Part shown: positions 16,086-23,047 of the stretch, piece after piece | Numbering within the stretch: position 1 is the first letter of the stretch | Layout: every line of letters begins with the position of its first letter | Source: Hydrogenimonas sp. | Lineage (GTDB): Bacteria; Campylobacterota; Campylobacteria; Campylobacterales; Hydrogenimonadaceae | Direction of reading: 5' to 3' | DNA: 64,000 bases | Assembly: GCA_015490295.1 (NCBI GenBank) | Contig: WFYC01000034.1 | Coordinates: 1 to 64,000 of the forward strand | Program-made: the position numbers and the translations under genes | Notes under the pieces: generated by a model | Seen by the model: only the letters and a program-made list of their open reading frames with translations | What the model was told of the DNA's origin: nothing | Databases searched by the model: none

Positions 16086-17284
16086 ATCTCTTCTCCCAAA
16101 ACAGCCTCTATTTTTGCCAGAGTGATAAAATATTTCGCGCGTGCGGTTATTGCTTCCGAATCGAGTCTGAGCTTCTGCTCCACAAGGTCTATGAATTTGT
16201 AGAGATCTCCGCCTGCGGCGATCTCGGAGCGGATCAGGTCGAACATATGCTCTATCTGCGGCAGGGACTCTTTCTCTATGATCTCGACTATTTTGCGGCT
16301 GCTCTCGGCTTCCGCATAGAGCCCCCGCAGTCGGGCCGCGACTCTTTTTCGGGAGTCTGCCGCCATCAGTTTGCGCTCCATTAGAAGGACCCTCTGCTCC
16401 TCCTCTTCGCTCTTTTGTGTGCCGTATACGGGAAGGGTAAAACCGACTCCGATAGAGACGTAGTCCTCAAAGGAGCTTCTTTGAAAATAGCCCAGGCGCA
16501 CGACAGGGTCGATTTTGCTTTTGAGTCTGTAGAGTTCGAGGCGCCGTCTCTGCATCTGCTCTTTGGAAACCGCGATCTCGACTTCGGGACTATTCTCTAT
16601 CTTCGAAACGAGCCTTTCGAGCGGCGGCAGCCTCTTTCGTTCCGGCTCTATCTCTACACTCTCGACGTTTGTGAAACTGAGATACCCAAGGAGTGCCAGA
16701 ACTTCTCTCTTTTGGGCCTCAAGGCGTTTCAGAGTGGTCTTGAGCCTCGATTTCACAAGCTCTGCCGACATAATGCCCATATGGGTATTCCCAGATTCAC
16801 CGGATGCGGTGTATGCTTCGAAAAGCTCTATATTCTGTTCTGTCAACGTAATAGTGCGGCGTACCACCTCTATGAGTCTTTCGCTCTCCCACAGGCGGTA
16901 CGCGCTCTGTTTTATCTTTGAAAAGAGCTCCGCTTCTGCCTCTTTCAGCGATGCGAAAAAGAGAGATTTTGCGGAGATCTTCAGAGCCTCTTTAGCATCT
17001 CTTTTTCCAAACCACGGAATCTTTTGCGAAAAGGTGACGGAGTGGGTTTGCATCCTCTCGAGCGAGCGGTCCGCGGGTCTGTCGAGCCTGATATCGTTGA
17101 TTCCCACTCCAAAGAGGGGGTCGTCGAAGTTTTTGGCCCGTTCGACGGCGTATTCCGCAGCCGCGATACGCAGCTTTATCGCTTCGAGGGAAGGGTGTTT
17201 GGTGCGTGCCGATTCGATCAGCTGCGGTATCGTAGCCGCGCTCAGGGATGCGGCGAAAAGGGCTGCAAGAAGCAGGGTGCGCAT
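16082..17284 (-). CDS. TolC/CusC-family outer membrane efflux protein
   Basis: 400 aa, signal peptide (MRTLLLAALFAASLSAA). Two helical OEP repeats with the typical heptad-like pattern (residues about 30-200 and 215-395), no lipobox. Forms the exit duct of the Cus-type system. It begins 9 nt after the YtkA-like gene and overlaps the adaptor by 4 nt. Sequence is clearly different from the other channel protein at 2328-3500, so each pump has its own channel. Confidence 0.9.
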   Translation of the reverse strand: MRTLLLAALFAASLSAATIPQLIESARTKHPSLEAIKLRIAAAEYAVERAKNFDDPLFGVGINDIRLDRPADRSLERMQTHSVTFSQKIPWFGKRDAKEALKISAKSLFFASLKEAEAELFSKIKQSAYRLWESERLIEVVRRTITLTEQNIELFEAYTASGESGNTHMGIMSAELVKSRLKTTLKRLEAQKREVLALLGYLSFTNVESVEIEPERKRLPPLERLVSKIENSPEVEIAVSKEQMQRRRLELYRLKSKIDPVVRLGYFQRSSFEDYVSIGVGFTLPVYGTQKSEEEEQRVLLMERKLMAADSRKRVAARLRGLYAEAESSRKIVEIIEKESLPQIEHMFDLIRSEIAAGGDLYKFIDLVEQKLRLDSEAITARAKYFITLAKIEAVLGEEI

Positions 17285-17293
17285 GCTCCGCTC

Positions 17294-17677
17294 CTAAAGG
17301 TTGAAAGATGTCTTGAAGCGGTACTTTTTACCCTCTTCGGTAGTCACGAAGATGTGTACCTGCCAGGTGCCGCCCATAGCCGCGTTGAAAGAGGCCTCGT
17401 ACGTTCCGTCACCGACCGGCTTCGCTTTCGCTTTGGCTTCCATATAGGGCATTCCGGGCATGGCCGGCATGAAGATTTTGAGTGCCACCTTGGCGTTTTG
17501 CAGCGGTTTGGAAGATTTGAAGAGCTTCACCTTTATATGGTTCATACCGGGTGTCAGAGGTTTTTCAGAGACAAGCTCCACCTTCAGACCCTTCTGTTTA
17601 AGGCTCTTTTGATAAGCCGCGGCATTTAGTGACGTGAATGCGAGGGCTATGCCCAGCATGAGTGTAAACAGTTTCAT
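17294..17677 (-). CDS. YtkA-like (FixH-related) periplasmic protein, Met-rich
   Basis: 127 aa, ATG after CAAGGAGC. Signal peptide (1-20), then a single Ig-like beta domain of the YtkA type, recognisable by ALKIFMPAMPGMPYM and GDGTYEASFNAAMGGTWQV. Methionines 70, 73, 76 and 79 form an every-third-residue cluster suited to Cu(I) or Ag(I). First gene of the Cus operon and divergent from the two-component system. A role as periplasmic copper carrier, like CusF but of another fold, is inference. Confidence 0.8.
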   Translation of the reverse strand: MKLFTLMLGIALAFTSLNAAAYQKSLKQKGLKVELVSEKPLTPGMNHIKVKLFKSSKPLQNAKVALKIFMPAMPGMPYMEAKAKAKPVGDGTYEASFNAAMGGTWQVHIFVTTEEGKKYRFKTSFNL

Positions 17678-17750
17678 TTTTGCTCCTTGAACGTTTTGAT
17701 ACCGCTATTGTAAGAAGAGAGTGTGTAAAGAGTGTGGATTCGGTTTGTGA

Positions 17751-17756
17751 TACAAT
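17751..17756 (+). promoter_or_regulatory. putative -10 of the response regulator gene (leaderless candidate)
   Basis: TACAAT ends 6 nt before the ATG at 17763 and the spacer TTTTCTT-like stretch contains no Shine-Dalgarno purines. Transcription from this box would start at about the A of the ATG. The promoter faces the Cus operon start 85 bp away. Confidence 0.4.
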
Positions 17757-17762
17757 TTTCTT

Positions 17763-18419
17763 ATGAAAATACTGCTGCTTGAAGATGACCCGATGCTTGC
17801 CGAACTCATGGCGGAACACCTTGGTGAAAATGGGTTCGAAGTCGAACACTACCTCGACGGGGAAGAGGCCGAAGATGCAATTTTGTCGAAAAAGTTCGAT
17901 ATTTTGCTGCTTGATGTCAACGTTCCGGGTATAAATGGCTTTAAACTGCTCAAATCGATGCGTGAGCGGAAAGATTTTACGCCTGCTGTAATGATAACTT
18001 CCAGAAATACGAGTACCGATCTGAAAGAGGGTTTCGATATAGGGTGCGACGACTATATAAAAAAGCCGTTCGAATTCGAAGAGCTCGATGCCAGAATTTC
18101 ACATATAGTTCGTGTCTACGGCCTGAAGCGTAGTGAGCCCATAGAGTTGGGAGAGGGGATTCTTTTCGAGCCCGAGCGCCACAGGCTCGTCGTGAACGGG
18201 GAGTATGTGACATTGACTCCGAAGGCGTCGGAGATTCTCCACTATCTCTTCAGAAACAGCGGCAGAATAGTCTCCAGGGAAGAGCTTGTGCAAAACCTAT
18301 GGAGCTATGAAGAGACCCCTACCGACGCAACCTTGCGCAGCTACATAAAGGTGCTTAGAAAACATGTACCGCAGATAGTGACGGAGAGGGGAGTCGGCTA
18401 TGGCTTTGAGCAGCTATGA
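17763..18419 (+). CDS. OmpR/PhoB-family response regulator
   Basis: 218 aa. Receiver domain (1-115) with acidic pocket Glu7-Asp8-Asp9, phospho-acceptor Asp51 (LLLDVNVPG), Thr79 and Lys101 (KKPF). Winged-helix DNA-binding domain follows (about 125-218; LTPKASEILHYLF, DATLRSYIKVLRK, GVGYGF). Divergent from the Cus-type efflux operon and overlapping the kinase gene by 20 nt, so it is probably the operon's activator, in the manner of CusR/CopR (inference). Confidence 0.95.
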   Translation: MKILLLEDDPMLAELMAEHLGENGFEVEHYLDGEEAEDAILSKKFDILLLDVNVPGINGFKLLKSMRERKDFTPAVMITSRNTSTDLKEGFDIGCDDYIKKPFEFEELDARISHIVRVYGLKRSEPIELGEGILFEPERHRLVVNGEYVTLTPKASEILHYLFRNSGRIVSREELVQNLWSYEETPTDATLRSYIKVLRKHVPQIVTERGVGYGFEQL

Positions 18420-19593
18420 GAAGCGCTCGCTGTTTCGTTTCATGGCGATCTACCTGGGGGCTGTACTTGTCGTAGTGCTGGCCTTTTCGGCCCTCTTTTA
18501 CAAGATAGATTCCGAATCTATAAAAGAGCGGATCTTCTCGAACCTGAGAATGGTAGCGATGAAGATCTCCGCTTCCGCGGTGGATGCGCAGATGCAGGGT
18601 AAAAAGTTCGAGATTCCCCCCTCCATAGGGTGCGACTACCTGCTGCTCGACAAAAACAGAAAGGTTTTGCAGGGGTGTATACATGAGTCCGTCGACCTGA
18701 ACAAAGAGGAGTATATCAAAGAGGGGTGCGCATACTATATAGACCGCAGTGCCCGCGGACACCTGGGTATAGACTATATCGTAGTGCGAGACTGCTCTTT
18801 GGAGGAGAAGATCACAGAGTCAGGGCGCAGCGTCGCTCTTGCGGCGGTAGCGGCCTTCGGATTCCTCGTTTTGGTAGGCTGGTACCTTGGGCGGCTATTT
18901 CTCAGGCCGATGCGGGAGAAGATAGAGTCTATGGACCGCTTCATACACGACAGTACCCACGAGCTGAACACCCCGGTCACGACGATGCTGCTCGCTCTTG
19001 AAAAGATCGAAAAAAACGAGTGCAAACCCTCACATCTTCGGGCTCTGCAGATGAGTGGGCGGCTTATTGCCAGGATATATGAGGATCTCACTTTTCTTCT
19101 CGTGAGCGAAAAGCAGAAGGAGAGGAGCAGGCCTGAAAGCGTGGATGTGGCGCAAAAGACAAGGGAGAGCATAGAGTTCTTCTCGATTCTGACCGATCAG
19201 AAGCGCATCGAAGTGACTTCGTCGCTGCAAAGCTGCCTGATCGAAGCGGATCCCCACCATATAGAGATTATGATCAAAAACCTCATAGACAATGCGGTCA
19301 AATATACGCGCCCCAAAGGGAAGATCCACGTTTCGCTGGACTCTTGCAGGCTCACGGTAAAAGATAGCGGAGTGGGTATAGAAAAAGAGAAACTGAAGAG
19401 GATTTTCGAACGTTTCGAGCGCGCCAACACTACAGAGGGCGGGCTCGGAATCGGTCTCGATATAGTCGCCACAATATGCGGTATCTACGGCTTTTCACTC
19501 GATGTCGACTCCAAAGAGGGGGAGGGGAGCGAGTTCAGTGTAGATTTTTCATCCCGCTCTGAGCGGCGGGGAAAGGGGCCAGAATCTTCCTGA
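18400..19593 (+). CDS. membrane sensor histidine kinase
   Basis: 397 aa. Helices at about 11-35 and 145-168 bracket a periplasmic sensor of about 110 residues. Phospho-acceptor His187 in DSTHELNTP; ATPase part with N box (KNLIDNAVKYT, Asn294/298), DSGVGI and GGLGIGL. No HAMP domain is obvious. The periplasmic part has four cysteines (78, 93, 110, 132), unusual for a small sensor and compatible with a metal site or disulfides. Partner of the response regulator just upstream; divergent from the copper efflux genes. Last 59 nt overlap the convergent DUF4136 gene. Confidence 0.93.
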   Translation: MALSSYEKRSLFRFMAIYLGAVLVVVLAFSALFYKIDSESIKERIFSNLRMVAMKISASAVDAQMQGKKFEIPPSIGCDYLLLDKNRKVLQGCIHESVDLNKEEYIKEGCAYYIDRSARGHLGIDYIVVRDCSLEEKITESGRSVALAAVAAFGFLVLVGWYLGRLFLRPMREKIESMDRFIHDSTHELNTPVTTMLLALEKIEKNECKPSHLRALQMSGRLIARIYEDLTFLLVSEKQKERSRPESVDVAQKTRESIEFFSILTDQKRIEVTSSLQSCLIEADPHHIEIMIKNLIDNAVKYTRPKGKIHVSLDSCRLTVKDSGVGIEKEKLKRIFERFERANTTEGGLGIGLDIVATICGIYGFSLDVDSKEGEGSEFSVDFSSRSERRGKGPESS

Positions 19594-20089
19594 CCACATC
19601 TTTTATATAGGCGATCCTCTCTGCAGGTGTGTCAAAATCGCGAAGAAGATCGGTCGCTACGCCTCTGAAAAAGACCTTTTTGTCTGAAGGATCGAGAGCG
19701 TCTATGACGATCTTGGCTTCGTCGTATGTATATTCGTATCTCGACGGTATGTATGCCGGCCCCCAGTATCCGTAGTCGTAAGGGTAGAGCCCCAGGCTCT
19801 CGTAGTCGTTAACGACCTCTTTCATCCGTGTTACATCCGTGTGGAACATTATCCAAAAATCGGCATCATCATTTGGTGAGAGAGTGTAGCCTTTGGCTTT
19901 CAGAGTCTCAATGACGGCGTTTTTCAGACGTTCCTGAGTCAGTGTTATGACCGACCCCTTTTGGGGTGTGAGTACGGCAAAGCTTTTGAGCTTGGAGAAG
20001 TCATACTTCGGGTTGTAGTCGTTTTGCACCTGAAGCGAAGAGCACCCTGCGAAAAATAGCAGCAGTATAAATATTGCGATCTGTCTCAT
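19535..20089 (-). CDS. DUF4136 lipoprotein A
   Basis: 184 aa from the ATG at 20089, chosen because GGAGGTTC precedes it and a lipoprotein signal follows (LLFFAG-C). The body matches the DUF4136 pattern: DYNPKYDFSKLKSFAVL near the start, DADFWIMFHTDVT in the middle, IDALDPSDKKVFFRGVA and a C-terminal VRKILAPFP. These are envelope lipoproteins of unknown function. The 3' end overlaps the sensor kinase gene on the other strand by 59 nt. Start overlaps the stop of lipoprotein B (ATGA). Confidence 0.82.
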   Translation of the reverse strand: MRQIAIFILLLFFAGCSSLQVQNDYNPKYDFSKLKSFAVLTPQKGSVITLTQERLKNAVIETLKAKGYTLSPNDDADFWIMFHTDVTRMKEVVNDYESLGLYPYDYGYWGPAYIPSRYEYTYDEAKIVIDALDPSDKKVFFRGVATDLLRDFDTPAERIAYIKDVVRKILAPFPAAQSGMKNLH

Positions 20090-20640
20090 TGTAGAACCTC
20101 CTTTCGGCCTCTTTTCGGAAAGTATTGCAGCATCTGCCTGACCGCTTCGTCTATGATCTCTTCTCTCTTTGCCGGGTCGGAGCCGTCCCACTTTTTCGTG
20201 ACGCAAGATGACCAGAACACCTTTTTCGTTTTCGGGTCCACCATCCTGATAAAGAGCGATATCTCGTCATGCTTCGGTGTTATCGATGTGGAGACCGACC
20301 CGCCGAAGTTTCCGGAGATCCCTCCAAGGCCTATGCCGAAGGTTATGGGAGAGGGGCGGTTTTTGTAGATTTTCATCCCGTACCTTACGGTAAAATCGCC
20401 CAGTGCCGAGGCCTCTTCGTACCCTTTTTCAAAAAGGCCCCTCTCTATCGCCTCTTTTATCCTCTCGGAGTTGAGAGGGTCAGGCATCGCCTCTTTTTCC
20501 GCTTCAGGAGTAAAGCTGACAAGCTTTTGCGTATCGTATGAGAGATCGTAGTCGAAAGGGAGCTTTTTCGCACTGCACCCGCCGAAAACAACCGCACCCA
20601 GCAACAATAGGGCCGCAATAGATAGGGTTTTCGTTTTCAT
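20086..20640 (-). CDS. DUF4136 lipoprotein B
   Basis: 184 aa, the same length as its downstream neighbour and clearly a distant paralogue (DYDLSYDTQKLVSF, GDFTVRYGMKIYK, RMVDPKTKKVFWSSCV, VRQMLQYFP). Lipobox VFGG-C. Start set at 20640, where the lipoprotein signal begins; nine upstream codons are also open. No Shine-Dalgarno precedes the ATG, but a TATAAT does (see separate entry). Function unknown; the tandem probably forms an envelope complex. Confidence 0.8.
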   Translation of the reverse strand: MKTKTLSIAALLLLGAVVFGGCSAKKLPFDYDLSYDTQKLVSFTPEAEKEAMPDPLNSERIKEAIERGLFEKGYEEASALGDFTVRYGMKIYKNRPSPITFGIGLGGISGNFGGSVSTSITPKHDEISLFIRMVDPKTKKVFWSSCVTKKWDGSDPAKREEIIDEAVRQMLQYFPKRGRKEVLQ

Positions 20641-20647
20641 AACAGAG

Positions 20648-20653
20648 ATTATA
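20648..20653 (-). promoter_or_regulatory. putative -10 of the DUF4136 pair (leaderless candidate)
   Basis: Perfect TATAAT on the minus strand ending 7 nt before the ATG at 20640 with no ribosome-binding purines between. It lies 43 bp from the MITE-like element, so the insertion replaced whatever sequence was upstream. Confidence 0.45.
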
Positions 20654-20689
20654 CCGCTTTTATCCAAACGACTCTGTCGGTAGAGGCTC

Positions 20690-20696
20690 TTAAAGA
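20690..20696. repeat. left target-site duplication, TTAAAGA
   Basis: TTAAAGA directly abuts the left inverted repeat; the same 7 bp follow the right inverted repeat at 20819-20825. Confidence 0.7.
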
Positions 20697-20818
20697 CTGA
20701 TTTTACGCAAAAAGCGTAAAATCATCTCGAAATCCAAGATTTCGAAGCTTCAGGGGGTTGTAGGGCCGGCCAGGCCCTGCCGAATTGCGGGCTTAGCCCG
20801 GAATTTGCGTAACATCAG
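20697..20818. mobile_element. MITE-like non-coding insertion, 122 bp
   Basis: Terminal inverted repeats of 15 bp (left CTGATTTTACGCAAA at 20697-20711; right at 20804-20818 reads CTGATGTTACGCAAA in reverse complement; 14 of 15 match) bound a 122-bp element with no reading frame. Four perfect hairpins fill it: 20699-20723 (10-bp stem, loop AAAAA), 20727-20745 (8 bp), 20762-20778 (6 bp) and 20788-20800 (5 bp, extended). A 7-bp direct repeat flanks it on both sides. This is the structure of a miniature inverted-repeat element moved in trans by a transposase that is not in this window. No second copy seen here. Confidence 0.75.
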
Positions 20819-20825
20819 TTAAAGA
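20819..20825. repeat. right target-site duplication, TTAAAGA
   Basis: Second copy of TTAAAGA. It contains the last codon and the TAA stop of the cupin gene on the minus strand, so the duplication restored the stop. Confidence 0.7.
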
Positions 20826-21160
20826 TTCAAAACGGCGTTCACTCTGCTTACAGAGTCCAGCTTGCTCAGGCTGAGTCTTACCACGGACTCCTCTTCGGCC
20901 TTCAAAGAGTGAACCACGTTCGGCTCCAGCGCTATGAGGTCTCCGCTTTTGAGATGTACGATTTTGTCTTCCACGCCGAAATCTATGGCGCCTTTTAAAA
21001 CCATTACGGTAATAGGATAACCGGTTTTATGGGCTTTCATCACCTGATCTTTTTTGAATGCGATGCGGATCTCTTTTGTAAACCCGCTCTCCAACATAGG
21101 CGTTATTGCGACATGCTCGTCGTTGAATTCCAGGTTGTCGAAAAATGATGCGGTCTTCAT
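20819..21160 (-). CDS. small cupin-domain protein
   Basis: 113 aa single-domain cupin. Motifs: KAHKTGYPITVMVLKGAIDF (first cupin motif, with only one His and no clear Glu ligand) and HLKSGDLIALEPNVVHSL (second motif with His). The metal site is therefore incomplete compared with enzymes, so a binding or regulatory role is as likely as catalysis. No signal peptide: cytoplasmic. Its stop codon coincides with the insertion point of the MITE-like element, apparently without changing the protein. Confidence 0.8.
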   Translation of the reverse strand: MKTASFFDNLEFNDEHVAITPMLESGFTKEIRIAFKKDQVMKAHKTGYPITVMVLKGAIDFGVEDKIVHLKSGDLIALEPNVVHSLKAEEESVVRLSLSKLDSVSRVNAVLNL

Positions 21161-21476
21161 GCTCTCCCCTTTTTGTCTAGATTGCTCTATTTTAGCGTAA
21201 AGTCAAAACTTTTGCAGTGGAATCGAAAAAGGTGAAACAGTGGTTGTAATTATTGAAACGTATGTTAAAGAGAGGATCTATTGGTGTTTAGAGCGATTTC
21301 GGCAATCTTTCTGCTTGGAGTATACCTGAGACATCTGATACCGGGAGGTTACACAATTTTTGATTTTTGCAAAATTTGCGTCGGTTCACTAATATATAAT
21401 ATTGTATCATGAACAGTAAGAAGTGGATGAGGTGCACGAGTGTGGCTGATGCATTAAATGAGAATCAAGGCCAAAT
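21161..21476. other. 316-bp region upstream of the exporter operon
   Basis: Contains the divergent promoter area of the cupin gene (minus) and, in its second half, two short ORFs at 21284 and 21409 that chain into the exporter genes by 4-nt overlaps. A TATAAT at 21395-21400 could be a promoter for the exporter. I see no tRNA, repeat or strong hairpin in it. Confidence 0.5.
21284..21412 (+). CDS. possible 42-aa membrane peptide heading the exporter operon
   Basis: GTG start 7 nt after GAGGA; a TTG one codon earlier is an alternative. The product is one hydrophobic helix (AISAIFLLGVYLRHLIPGG), then a second hydrophobic stretch with a CKIC pair. No known family recognised. Its TGA overlaps the ATG of the next tiny ORF (ATGA), the same junction used by the other genes of this operon. 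An internal TATAAT may mean that the region is promoter, not gene. Confidence 0.35.
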   Translation: MFRAISAIFLLGVYLRHLIPGGYTIFDFCKICVGSLIYNIVS

Positions 21477-21480
21477 ATGA
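21409..21480 (+). CDS. possible 23-aa leader ORF overlapping the exporter ATPase start
   Basis: ATG to TGA, 23 codons, stop overlapping the ATPase ATG at 21477 (ATGA). No Shine-Dalgarno of its own; a TATAAT ends 8 nt before it. Sequence is hydrophilic (starts MNSKKWMRCTS). Could be a translational-coupling leader or chance. Confidence 0.25.
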   Translation: MNSKKWMRCTSVADALNENQGQI

Positions 21481-22160
21481 GTGAGTTGATAGTCTCTTGT
21501 AAAAATATTCAGAAGATTTATGGAAAAGGAAAAACGGAGGTATGTGCATTAAGAGGGGTGGACCTTCAGATTTTTGAAAATGAGCTTTTTATGATAGCGG
21601 GTCCATCAGGAAGCGGAAAAACGACACTTATCTCCATTATATCGACCCTTCTGAGTCCAACAGGTGGAGAATGCACGGTTTTGGGAAATGATATTTCAAA
21701 AATGGATGATTCCCAAAAAGATGAATTTAGACTCAATAATATAGGCTTCGTTTTTCAGGCGTTTAATCTTTTGCCGCCTCTGAGTGCCCAGGAAAATGTA
21801 GCAGTACCTCTTTTGATACAAAAGAGAAAAAGAGAGACGTCTTTAGAAAAGTCCAGGTCGATCCTGAAAGAGGTATATATGGAGAGGTTTCATGCGCTTC
21901 CTTCCGAACTTAGCGGAGGTGAAAAACAGAGGGTGGCTATTGCAAGGGCGCTCATAAATGAACCAAAGCTCATAATCTGTGACGAACCGACAAGCAATTT
22001 CGATTCAAAAACAGGAAAAAAGGTGATAGAGATTTTAAAAGATCTTGCAAAAAGAGAAAAAAGCTGTGTCATTGTGGTTACCCATGACAACAGAATTTTC
22101 GAATATGCAGACAGAATCGCCTACCTGGAAGATGGAGTGGTAAAAAGGGTTGAGAGATGA
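21477..22160 (+). CDS. ABC exporter ATP-binding protein (DevA/MacB-ATPase/LolD type)
   Basis: 227 aa cytoplasmic ATPase. Walker A GPSGSGKTT near residue 42, Q-loop, signature LSGGEKQRVAIARAL near 140, Walker B IICDEPTSNFD and switch His in VVTHD. The family drives export by mechanotransmission through FtsX-type permeases. First of three genes ATPase-adaptor-permease, each joined by a 4-nt overlap. The cluster is visibly richer in A and T and in AAA/AGA codons than its neighbours, which suggests recent acquisition. Confidence 0.92.
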   Translation: MSELIVSCKNIQKIYGKGKTEVCALRGVDLQIFENELFMIAGPSGSGKTTLISIISTLLSPTGGECTVLGNDISKMDDSQKDEFRLNNIGFVFQAFNLLPPLSAQENVAVPLLIQKRKRETSLEKSRSILKEVYMERFHALPSELSGGEKQRVAIARALINEPKLIICDEPTSNFDSKTGKKVIEILKDLAKREKSCVIVVTHDNRIFEYADRIAYLEDGVVKRVER

Positions 22161-23047
22161 AAAAGTTTTTTATTTTGATAGTTGTCTCTTTTATAGGTCT
22201 CGGATACGCAATATATAAAGTGGTGCAGTTTGAAAAACCGGCGAGAGGGAGTGCAAAACCTCTTCCTGCTTTCCAGCCTCCTTTCTCCTCTTACGTGGCG
22301 GCACTTGGTGTTCTGGAGCCATCTTCCAAAGAGATTGTCGTCGGTACAAAAGTCAGCGGTATTGTCAAAGCCGTTTATGTCAAAGAGGGAGATAGAATCA
22401 AACAAGGAGAGCCTCTTTTTTGCCTTGATGACAGTGACTTGAAGCTAAAAATAGATCTTCAAAAAGAGAAAATCGATCTTGCAAAAACAAAAATGCTGAA
22501 ATATAAAGATATCTATGCCATAGTAAAAAAGTTGTGGGAAAGCGCAAGAGGAACGATCAGCAAAAAAGAGTATAAAATAGCTCTCGATGATTACCTTAGT
22601 GCAAAAAAGCTTTTGAAAACGGAAAAGAAAAGATTGGAAATTCTAAAAAAGAGGATTCCGTTTTACACTATCCAATCACCGATAAACGGTATCGTGTTGA
22701 AAAACAGATTGAGTGCTGGGATGTACATGGAGGCCTCTTCCTGTACTCCCTCCTATATGACAATAGGTTCAAACAGCTTCACTCTTATCGCCCAGGTGGA
22801 TGAATTCATGGCTCATAAAATAGAAAAGAGAGCCAAAGCGGTAGCTTTTGTCAGAGGAGACCCAAACAGGAAAATCGCGCTGGAATTTGATTATATAAGA
22901 CCTGTAATAGAAGGAAAAAACATTTTTTTGCATACTCCTCTTGAAAGAGTCGACGCAAAAGTTTTACTGGTTGTCTACAAAGTCAAAAAAAGCGCTTTCC
23001 CGCTATATGTGGGAGAGGTGTTTGATGTTTACATAGAGGCGAAATGA
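22157..23047 (+). CDS. HlyD/DevB-type periplasmic adaptor
   Basis: 296 aa with one N-terminal membrane anchor (about 4-22), lipoyl-type half (GVLEPSSKEIVVGTKVSGIVKAVYV with KEGDRIKQGEPLF), a coiled-coil hairpin (about 95-170), and the second half (IQSPINGIVLKNRLSAGMYM). Links an ABC permease to an outer-membrane channel. No channel gene lies in the cluster, so it may borrow one. The Cys/His content is ordinary. Overlaps both neighbours by 4 nt. Confidence 0.88.
   Translation: MKKFFILIVVSFIGLGYAIYKVVQFEKPARGSAKPLPAFQPPFSSYVAALGVLEPSSKEIVVGTKVSGIVKAVYVKEGDRIKQGEPLFCLDDSDLKLKIDLQKEKIDLAKTKMLKYKDIYAIVKKLWESARGTISKKEYKIALDDYLSAKKLLKTEKKRLEILKKRIPFYTIQSPINGIVLKNRLSAGMYMEASSCTPSYMTIGSNSFTLIAQVDEFMAHKIEKRAKAVAFVRGDPNRKIALEFDYIRPVIEGKNIFLHTPLERVDAKVLLVVYKVKKSAFPLYVGEVFDVYIEAK

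Noticed and set aside
21462-21476. Possible third Fur box before the exporter ATPase
   Set aside because: TGAGAAT half is good but the other half matches poorly (9 of 14 in all).
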